Source: Hypsibius dujardini (lineage: Eukaryota > Tardigrada > Eutardigrada > Parachela > Hypsibiidae). Taken from it: a stretch of 21,753 bases of DNA. Below the pieces are notes generated by a model. It was given only the letters and a program-made list of their open reading frames with translations. It was not told where the DNA came from and made no database searches. The stretch spans positions 1 to 21,753 of the forward strand of contig LRSR01004763.1 of assembly GCA_001579985.1 (NCBI GenBank), in the 5' to 3' direction. The position numbers and the translations under genes are program-made. Below, in pieces: positions 1 through 7,186 of this stretch (positions are counted from its first letter, which is position 1; every line of letters starts with the position of its first letter).

Positions 1-466
1 AACCCTTTCTGTTTTCCAATGATGACGGGGGGGGGCACTTGTAAAAGCAACAGGGAGCACAAAAAAGGTCGGGGAAGGGGAGGACTTACAGTGTAGTCTA
101 AGTATTTTTCACTTGGTTGTTTAAGACTGAGCGTGTGTGAGTAGCGACAGTGCCATCGTCAATAAAATGCGTAAAAAATCTGTCAAAGAAGGGTATCAAA
201 AAAAGGTATTAGTGGGCGAGTGAACGTGGGCCGCTTGGGCCGAAAAGAGAGAGTTCTGATTGGCGTGTTGCCTTTCCTCGATCGTTGACAACTCGACTGC
301 CTCGACTGACTCCAAAATTCACTGATCGATTTTCCTTGAGAGCTTCGATTGATCACTTGCTCAAATTTGTTTATCATAACTTTTCTGATACATTTTTTTG
401 ATTGATGGCAAACGTTGACGACCGCACTATCCCTAAGGTGTGTGTGTGTATGCGTGTGTACACACT
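1..466. other. No gene seen
   Basis: This stretch is without a supported gene. It contains a short G run near position 27 and a GT-rich tract near 439-461. The open frames crossing it on the minus strand have low-complexity His-Thr or Thr-His content derived from the GT tract and no splice context. Confidence 0.5.
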
Positions 467-890
467 TGCTTTTAATGGCCATGTGCCTAAGTTAAAGCCA
501 TCCTTCAAGCTTTGGCCCAGCAAAATAGGGGGATCCGAGTTCGAGCCCATTCCAGTCAACGCGAGCAACGTTTTCGATCGATCAATTGATTGAGCAAATT
601 TATTTTGACGGTCAAGTGTCCTTGATTGATTTCTTGAGTGTTTTTCGATGCCTAGTAATCCACGACCTGTAGGGCCGACCAAAGATAGATTTTGTATATT
701 AATGTTTTTTTCTGATTTTACTCCGTTCTGTTCTCTGATGGTTGGGGGAATTCAATCAATAATCAATCAATCATTGAAAAGCAGTAGCACGCGGTAGCTG
801 GAATTGGCTCGAATTTGGACCACCCTATTTTGCTGGGCCAAAGCTTAAAGGGTGGCTTAACGTGGGCACATACAGTAGGCATTAAAAGCA
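467..890. repeat. Foldback / inverted-repeat element
   Basis: The arm at about 467-600 matches the reverse complement of about 749-890. Shared blocks in order are TGCTTTTAATG, then GTTAAGCCACCCTT-like, then the near-perfect core AAGCTTTGGCCCAGCAAAAT, then TTCGAGCC-ATTCCAG, then an ATTGATTGA-rich inner part. Arms are about 135-140 bp with small indels, around a spacer of about 150 bp. No target-site duplication is clear. This is what a non-autonomous foldback or MITE-like transposon looks like; no protein is encoded. The family is unknown. Confidence 0.75.
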
Positions 891-1627
891 GGTATGTTCA
901 GGACGAACCCAATTGCGAGGCTATGCAGTGCATGGGAATATGGTGAAGCCTTTGAGGTGTTTGGAAATGTCAAATGCAGCATAATCAATTACGTTTCTGT
1001 TCGTACTTTATAGTTATAGTAAGCTGCACCTTTGGTGTTCCACAGCGAAAACTTCTGGTGAGTAATTTAATACCAGTAATTGTTATCTTTAGGCCTAACG
1101 TTTTTCTATGGAAAAGACACTGTTTTAACTATGTGCCCTATGTTTAAAACATTCACAGTGGAGGTCGGAATATTAAATTTTCAACAAACGTCTCGGCTGA
1201 GTATCTAACTTTTGATTATTGTTTCGATATACGGCAGTACTGTTTAAATATCGTGACTGAATTCAAATAAAATATTAAATAAATCTAAATCCACCGTCAA
1301 AATGTATATTACTTTTTTAAATAACAATGTGCTTTTAAATATCAATTTCTAATCTCATGACGTTAAATAAACTGAAAATATGGTTTATTTGAATTTAAAA
1401 GCTATTTTTGAGCTATTTAACAAATATATAAAATATATTTGATATTAATATTTAATCATCCCTATTTCGCTATTGAATTCGGTAGTATTTCATGTTAATT
1501 ATTATTGTATTATTTGCTGCACACTTGGTGATGATATAACAGCAACGCATGTTAAGTATATTGGATATTCGATACATACATACAGATACCAGTATGACTA
1601 TATACAGATACTATATACTATATATAT
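891..1627. other. AT-rich spacer, no gene seen
   Basis: Strongly AT-rich from about 1200 to 1600, with no frame longer than about 60 codons and no credible exon. A short coding-like run near 903-960 has no supporting splice sites. Confidence 0.5.
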
Positions 1628-1670
1628 AGTATGACTATATACAGATACAGATACTCTGTATAGTCATACT
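1628..1670. repeat. Imperfect palindrome (TA-rich hairpin)
   Basis: AGTATGACTATATACAGA at the left pairs with TCTGTATAGTCATACT at the right, with one 2-nt bulge and a short loop. A further partial copy (AGTATGACTATATACAGATA) lies just upstream near 1592, so the palindrome sits in a small repeat cluster. Confidence 0.7.
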
Positions 1671-1805
1671 CTGTACCTTACAATGTGCATATACCGTTTT
1701 GTTTGTTTGTATGATTATGTAGTCCACTGCATATGACTTGAACATGACCGATGGCGATTATGTAAGTAATTGCACGAGGAATCCGGCAATTATTCCCAGC
1801 CAGCC

Positions 1806-1849
1806 TTTTCCGGGCCTTTTCCGGGCCTTTTCCGGGCCTTTTCCGGGCC
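1806..1849. repeat. 11-bp tandem repeat, four copies
   Basis: Four perfect head-to-tail copies of TTTTCCGGGCC. The GC-rich unit stands out in an AT-rich surround and is a likely site of copy-number polymorphism. Confidence 0.95.
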
Positions 1850-2036
1850 GCTGGTAAAAATATTCACAGAAAAAATATTTTAAAGTCTAGGTCGGGGTCA
1901 CTTTTGTGAATCACACCTGCTGTTTTCCGATTTTTGAGATAATAATTGCCAGGTCCGTCACGCCGACTTCAAAATATTCCTATGCTTGTGTGCTTATCAA
2001 TTGCGAATTAAATCTAGAGTAAGATAGCAACGTTTC

Positions 2037-2505
2037 TGGTTCAGTCTTTTTTCCTGAACCGGTTACAACTGTCCGGTTTTATAACCGAACCCTATAAACC
2101 GAGCCGGTTCGAAACGGGTTGAAAGCAGTTACGAATATACTGTGGTATACTCAACGGATACCAACTGACCATGATCCATAACAGTCACAAAATGTTATCA
2201 TCAAAGCAACATTCTAGTATTAAATTTCAACAATCAAGCTTTCGCTATTTTTTCACTAAATGAACGGCTCAACGATTAAACTACCAATTAGTTTTTGGGT
2301 TAATCAAAAAATCAAATGGAACCGGTTGCAAAGCGGTTCCTAGTGGTTCGGCTCTTTTCTTGATTTGGTTAGAACCGGTTTTAGCCATTCCGGTCTTTCG
2401 CTAGAAACCGGTTCTATTTTTCGCGGTTTTTAAGAGCTGTAATGCGGACAATCCGTTCAAACCAGTTCGGTTAAACGGTCCGGTCCGGTTTTTGACATCC
2501 CTCAG
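2037..2505. mobile_element. ACCGGTT-rich repeat with a hAT-like right end
   Basis: The region is full of variants of ACCGGTT / AACCGG on both strands (for example near 2056, 2103, 2320, 2374, 2404, 2480). Its right edge reads GGTTTTTGACATCCCT; the reverse complement AGGGATGTCAAAAACC resembles the terminal inverted repeats of many hAT transposons. I could not find a matching left terminus, so the left boundary is approximate and the copy may be truncated. No transposase frame is present. Confidence 0.4.
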
Positions 2506-3884
2506 TGGCAGCGGTTTGGAATATGCCAAGAAAAATGGCGGAGGGGAAGATAGGCCGGATTCCTCGTATGTACAATCAGAGAGCTTTAAATTATGTGACC
2601 GGAACTTCTATAAAAAAAACTCATACGGTTTTTGAAACTGGTCCTTTCATTAATAGGTCTTCATCCACATATACGACATGGAGACACCGTTTGACTCCCG
2701 ACTGACTTGGCGGATGAACGACTCTCTCGATCAGGTATTCATTCATTTTACGACATGACTTTTCAAAGTATTTATAGGCAGTACAATCGCCCATGGTAAA
2801 AAGCATTTCGTTGTTTTTTTCTTTGATATTTTGAATTAGAAAGTGGCACGTGCTATGCTGTCGACCATCATCGTCGGCTCGCCGCAGGTCAATTGGACCA
2901 AAATCGCCGCAATCACTGCGACAGTTCAGGATTATAAATTTGCCAAGTTTGGCAAAGAATTTCCATCGCTTGTTCGGGAGGTGAGGAATGAACGTTTCTG
3001 TTTGAAACAATGAACGATTTCGCGGTCCAAATTATAGAGCCACGTACCGTGGTGCAGACTGACCCGAATTGAGCCGCAAACAAGGTAAAACTCGTTTCAC
3101 GGCCAGTGTGAAATGGCAGAGTTTTGTTACAGAAAAATGAGTTCCAAGTCAGCTGCGCAGAGGCCGCTGAGGCTGCAGTCATGGTAAGGGATCGAAAGGT
3201 GTACGCTTGTACAATTGGTAATAATAATTTCATGGGGACATGTTAGATTCTCAACGAGTCCTGTATGACTGCTGGCGAAGAATGCACAAGCGGAAAATTC
3301 TTAACCGACCGGATGTTGGGAAAGAACTTCAGTCTGACCAGCCGGTTCGTCCAGGTGACCAACACAGGCGTCAAAGTGCTACAGGCCATTGTTCAGCAGC
3401 TGTCGCCTGACGATCTGGAAATCAAAGTAAGTTAACAGGCAGATAGACAGACCGACAAACAGGCACATAGACACATAGACACGCAGGCATGCAGACAGAC
3501 TCACGCACACTCAGACACACACACACACACACGCACACGGGCACACACACAGACACACAGTCAGAGACACAGACAGATAGATAGACAGCCACATAGACAA
3601 ACACACAGACAGGCACACCGATAGATTAACCAGCGAATGGATATGTATCTCAGTATACTAACTATCACGTAGGATATCTTCGTGTATGACTCAAAGGATC
3701 GTGTCATGGTACCGGACACCAAAAACAAATTCTTCTGGCTCATGCATGGAGACCGCCCGCCACCGGACCGACCTCTCTGCGGACTACGCGGCGAACTTTG
3801 TTTAGATGGCAATATTCGTATGACAGTGACGATATCGGTTCCCGTCCTGGCTGCAGTCATCCTTGCAGTAGTTGCATTCATTAT
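2506..3884 (+). CDS. Receptor ectodomain and membrane span, receptor-guanylate-cyclase-like (partial gene)
   Basis: Seven exons join in a single frame: 2506-2569, 2657-2734, 2778-2795 (18-nt microexon), 2840-2980, 3133-3183, 3247-3426 and 3673-3884. All junctions from the second exon on are phase 0, with GT donors such as GTAAGT at 3427, GTAAGG at 3184 and GTGAGG at 2981. The product reads as the membrane-proximal part of an ANF-receptor-type ligand-binding domain (blocks VFIHIYDMETPFDSRLTWRM, VNWTKIAAITATVQDYKFAK), with paired cysteines and the PLCGLRGELC block, then one hydrophobic span of about 20 residues (MTVTISVPVLAAVILAVVAF). This order is typical of receptor guanylate cyclases and natriuretic-type receptors. 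The 5' part of the gene was not found. The last exon ends at a GTAAGC donor that overlaps a TAA; if unspliced, the protein stops two residues after the span. No kinase-homology or cyclase domain is visible downstream. Introns of 43-44 bp flank the microexon, which is the least certain piece. The family call is inferred from sequence character, not from a search. Confidence 0.6.
3427..3672 (+). repeat. Intron with GACA/CA microsatellite
   Basis: The intron between the sixth and seventh receptor exons is dominated by AGACAGACA and (CA)n runs (about 3433-3620). The minus-strand open frame over it, rich in Val, Cys and Ser, comes from the absence of stops in the repeat and is not a gene. Confidence 0.9.
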
Positions 3885-3932
3885 GTAAGCCACATCGGAT
3901 CTTAAATTCATTAGATTCATTACCACAAGCTA

Positions 3933-4029
3933 CACTTGTGGCCGTAATCTTATCCGGACCGAGTTAGAGTCGCGGTGTCCAGTAACAGCGTGGCTCGAAC
4001 TCGTCCGGACAAGATTGCGGCCACATGTG
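3933..4029. mobile_element. 97-bp MITE flanked by TA
   Basis: Terminal inverted repeats of about 36-38 bp start CACTTGTGGCCGTAATCTTA on the left and CACATGTGGCCGCAATCTTG on the right (reverse complement); both continue with TCCGGAC and GAGTT. The element is bounded by TA on each side (3931-3932, 4030-4031), as Tc1/mariner-type insertions are. It encodes no protein and would fold into a near-complete hairpin. Confidence 0.8.
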
Positions 4030-4343
4030 TACTCTTTACTTTCGCGTAGGCTGAGAGGTACGTCAGTTCCCGCCAACTGGTGGATCATTGCGGAGGTGAA
4101 TTTATTCCAAGCCAGAGTTAAGTAAAAAATGCTTCAAATGTGTGCACTGGTCCAGAGTCCAGAATGAGCAGTAATCTAATGAAGTTTACTGTTGCAGACA
4201 TGACTGGAACGACCTTGTCGGCAATTTGATTGAACTTTAAAAGCAGTAATTTCAAACACTTACTACTCTTTTTCTGACGTCTTTTACATCGAATATTCCT
4301 TTGTTGCGGCCGCACCAATTATTTGCATGAAATGATCAGATGA

Positions 4344-4624
4344 TTGCGAGTTGTGTGCTGGCATAAATGTTCTCTTCTCGCTACTAATATAGCTTGTAAA
4401 CCTCTTATGAAGTATGGGACGCTGTTTACACTGACTACTGAAGAGTTGCAGGGTTTTCCACGCACGATCCCGTGCCTTGTTCCTCGTCAAAAAAGTGCCC
4501 AAAGAAACCTGCCGGTGTCGAAGCGATCGTGGCTTTCGCTTCTCGAAAAACCTACGAATCAGAAAAAGTTTGTAAATCGATGCGTCAAGGCGGAAGAGAC
4601 GAAGAGGCAAATATATATACTGTA
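4344..4624. other. Open on both strands, not assigned
   Basis: Frames of 93 codons (plus) and 117 codons (minus) overlap here. Neither shows a recognisable motif, and their junction contexts do not settle which strand, if either, is coding. It could be part of the receptor's intron. Confidence 0.25.
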
Positions 4625-4747
4625 GAGTCTCGACCACTTGGTGCCAGTTTTTAGTGACCCCCGTATATTGCGACTGCGGGGTAGCACATTGTGTGCAGGC
4701 ATATTATACGGGTCAGTCTAAAAATTGGCATCAAATGGTCGAGACTC
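4625..4747. mobile_element. 123-bp MITE flanked by TA
   Basis: Terminal inverted repeats of about 45 bp: GAGTCTCGACCACTTGGTGC on the left against GAGTCTCGACCATTTGATGC on the right (reverse complement), both continuing with CARTTTTTAG and ending near GTATA. TA dinucleotides bound it (4623-4624, 4748-4749). No coding capacity. It is a Tc1/mariner-like non-autonomous element, unrelated in sequence to the one at 3933. Confidence 0.85.
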
Positions 4748-4921
4748 TAAAGTACTGTAATATGGAACGACAGATTACCAAAGTACAATTATCAGCTTCA
4801 TGTCTGCTAAAGCAGTTTAGGTAAACCTTTGCTCCATTATTTTGCAAAACGAATTACCTATTATCGGTACTAGTTTCTAGTTATAAACTAGTCTTTAGGA
4901 GCATTTCGTGCTCAATTTCAG

Positions 4922-5111
4922 GCGTAAGGCGTTCTGGACATATCAACCGGCCTCTAGGGGTGAGACAAAAATGAGAAAAAGTAATCGTCCGGTCGCCCTT
5001 CTCATTTCAGGCAGAGCTCATACCGCTGAGCTAACAGGGGCTTACAGATACAATACAAATACAATACAAGCTGCTTTGTTACGCATTATTGAATGGTATT
5101 TAAGACATTAA
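4922..5111 (+). CDS. Possible short cytoplasmic tail exons of the receptor
   Basis: A good acceptor (CTCAATTTCAG) precedes 4922. The phase fits the donor at 3885: AT from the membrane-span exon plus G gives Met, followed by a basic residue pair (RKAFWTYQ), as expected inside the membrane. Within it, 4960-5010 looks like a 51-bp intron (GTGAGA ... CTTCTCATTTCAG) whose removal or retention keeps the frame. The frame ends at a TAA at 5109-5111. If real, the receptor would have a tail of only about 45-60 residues. No motif is recognised, so this rests on splice signals and phase alone. Confidence 0.25.
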
Positions 5112-5399
5112 ATGTTACCATTCTCGATTTTAACCCTATTTCGGATAGTGTTTTTCGGGAGGGGTGAAGGAGACAACCCCTTTCCGAAAGTCCGTTACGC
5201 CTCTGCCGACACCTTTATCGATATTGATGAATGCTATACCGGTAGCATTAATAGTCAAGCCCTTCTTTACATTCTGTGGCAAGCCTTGAATTTTGCTCTA
5301 AATAATATTAACTTTGAGTCGGGATATGATCAGCGCTTGTTGACTGGCGCCAACACTTCTGTTGACGGCCAGGTTCACCACCCTCGATTGCATGAGTAG
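5112..5399 (+). CDS. Unrecognised 95-codon open frame
   Basis: An ATG-to-stop frame whose middle part (from about codon 27, KVRYASADTFIDIDECY) has balanced, protein-like composition. I do not recognise a domain, and no Kozak or splice evidence supports it. It follows the putative receptor tail directly and precedes the hydrolase by about 220 bp. It could be an exon of either neighbour or chance. Confidence 0.2.
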   Translation: MLPFSILTLFRIVFFGRGEGDNPFPKVRYASADTFIDIDECYTGSINSQALLYILWQALNFALNNINFESGYDQRLLTGANTSVDGQVHHPRLHE

Positions 5400-5620
5400 C
5401 CCAAACATCCGGTTCTTCATTACAACATTTCCCTGTGTTTGTTCTAATAATCTACAAGATAGTAAGAGCAAGCATAGCTCGCTAAGGAATTCGCCTGTTG
5501 ATAGTTTAATTTCTGAACGAAAGGAAAGCTATAAAATCAGGCAACAACAGACACGAACATCACGCTATACCGTCAACCAACTATTAGTTTACACACTTCT
5601 CTGTTAACCACGTTGAAGGC

Positions 5621-6097
5621 ATGGAAGCTGCGGTCATGGTGCCCTCTCCTAAGCCTGGCTCTAAGGCCTTTGAAATTCTGCAAAAGACTATTTACGGTGA
5701 AGCACGAGGCGAAGGGGAACGCGGTAAAAAAGCGGTGGCGTGGGTCATCAAGAATCGGGTGGATCAAGGCAAAGCGTATTGGGGTGGTGCTGACTACGAG
5801 AAAGTCTGCCGGATGCCGGGGCAATTCGAGTGCTGGAATAACAAAAGTGACATCGTCGTTACAGATGATGCCGTGTTCGCAAAAATTGGCAAATTGATCT
5901 ACGACCCTGAAACAGAACTGAGCGTCTACGACTCTGATGACCCAACTGACTCCGCTGACCACTTCCACAACCCTCCTATCGACGTACACAACAACCCCAA
6001 AACCGGAGGAAAACCCAACTGGCTACCAAACTGTGACTTCAAATGCGACATTGGCAAACACCGCTTTTACAGAACCAAACCAGAGTATCGCAAATGA
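5621..6097 (+). CDS. SleB-type cell wall hydrolase (Hydrolase_2 family)
   Basis: The 158-residue product is almost entirely one Hydrolase_2/SleB catalytic domain, the fold used by bacterial spore-cortex and cell-wall hydrolases that cleave the peptidoglycan glycan backbone. Visible family marks are IYGEARGEGERG (residues about 24-35, holding the expected catalytic Glu of the GEARGE motif), the AVAWVIKNRVDQ helix, the PGQFECWN block (about 66-73), the DSADHFHNP segment and the HRFYR close near the C-terminus. Length matches a lone domain. No signal peptide is seen at this Met. The frame stays open upstream to a TAG that ends a possible acceptor (CTATTAG, then TTTACACAC), so an upstream exon carrying a signal sequence is possible. 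No intron is visible. The neighbours are intron-bearing animal genes, so a chromosomal copy of bacterial origin is likely; its function (defence against bacteria or digestion) is inferred only. An AATAAA lies near 6529. Confidence 0.85.
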   Translation: MEAAVMVPSPKPGSKAFEILQKTIYGEARGEGERGKKAVAWVIKNRVDQGKAYWGGADYEKVCRMPGQFECWNNKSDIVVTDDAVFAKIGKLIYDPETELSVYDSDDPTDSADHFHNPPIDVHNNPKTGGKPNWLPNCDFKCDIGKHRFYRTKPEYRK

Positions 6098-7186
6098 ACT
6101 GAAAAATCAGGTGTATAATTCTATCGCCATTTAATATTTTGTACCACAATTTTTCCCAAATTTTTATTTAGAGTTTTAACAGTGGCTTCCTTCCGCTCGC
6201 TTTTTTTCCATAGACGGGTTGGTCAAAACGTCAATCAAGACTTCATGGAGAAAGCTCGAGCTGCGCTAACAAACCGAGTGCGTCAATTTCTTTTTTTTTT
6301 TGCAAATATTGAAGAAAACGAAAACGAAGATTTTGCAGCACGAATTTCAATGTAACTAAACCTACCCCTGCCGAACATGACGAGGGACATGACTTTCTTC
6401 CCGTTTGACTAAGAACGGAGATTTTGCCTCCCGATCACAAATATCTGTCCATATCTAATGTTCATATTTTGCAGAAGTTTGTAGTAAATTCAAAAATTAA
6501 GTTTTGCGTTCTGAAAAATATTGGTTGGAATAAAAAAGTGGAAATTTGCTGATGAATCAATCCATCAAGCCCGGGTCTATAGAACAAAATTGTACGGAAG
6601 GTATTTTTCTTCCAATTATTTTTCTGACACCGCAGACGTGATTTCTAGCCCAAAACCCAAATGAAACTTAATTTTAAACTAAAGTGCAAATGATTTCAGG
6701 TGAACAAAATACATTGTTATAATATTCTTAATCAAAGTAGAACTAAAGTCGCTGTTAATTCAAAATGGTTTTACAGCTTGTAATTTTAATTTAAGTAAAA
6801 CTCAACACATGATCAGGTAAATGATAACAAATGAAATTACAAGTCATGCACATGTAAAATACGGAGCCAATCGGTATCCATTTTAAATCACTGAATAAAA
6901 TAATCTATACAACACCTCGCCAAATTTAAATAAAAATACAAAGTAGGTGTTTTGACCTATAATAACGAAACCTTCAAAAACCGAATAGTTGGAAGCGCGG
7001 AATACCTTAACTTGCATTTTCCAAACTAATATTGTTTAAACGCACTTTCTTTGCCAGAAGAAAACTACTCCCTATTTATATATTCGTTTAATTCATTTAA
7101 ACATCTTTTTTATGTTCACGAACAGGTTGTAGACATGAAGTGCATTCTACTAGTCAAGCCATAGTCGTTCCAATTTCTTGTCCATT
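6098..7186. other. Intergenic spacer between convergent genes
   Basis: AT-rich sequence separating the 3' ends of the plus-strand hydrolase and the minus-strand LRP2BP-like gene. Plus-strand AATAAA hexamers occur near 6529 and 6894. I see no exon, RNA gene or element in it. Confidence 0.6.

Noticed and set aside
520-562. tRNA-like B box (GAGTTCGAGCCC) with an A-box-like TGGCCCAGC upstream
   Set aside because: The two are only about 15 nt apart, no cloverleaf forms, and both lie within the foldback arm.
183-682. Minus-strand frames of about 100 codons and an overlapping plus frame
   Set aside because: They cross the GT tract and the arm of the foldback element, with no motif or splice support.
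2505-2705. 66-codon plus-strand ATG frame over the first receptor exons
   Set aside because: A different frame gives the phase-consistent receptor reading with splice sites; this one has no motif.
2621-3233. Minus-strand frames of 129 and 106 codons
   Set aside because: They lie antisense to well-spliced plus-strand receptor exons and have no recognisable domain.
3422-3616. Minus-strand Val/Cys-rich frame
   Set aside because: It is the translation of a GACA/CA microsatellite inside a plus-strand intron.
5573-5989. 138-codon minus-strand frame
   Set aside because: Antisense shadow of the SleB-type hydrolase.
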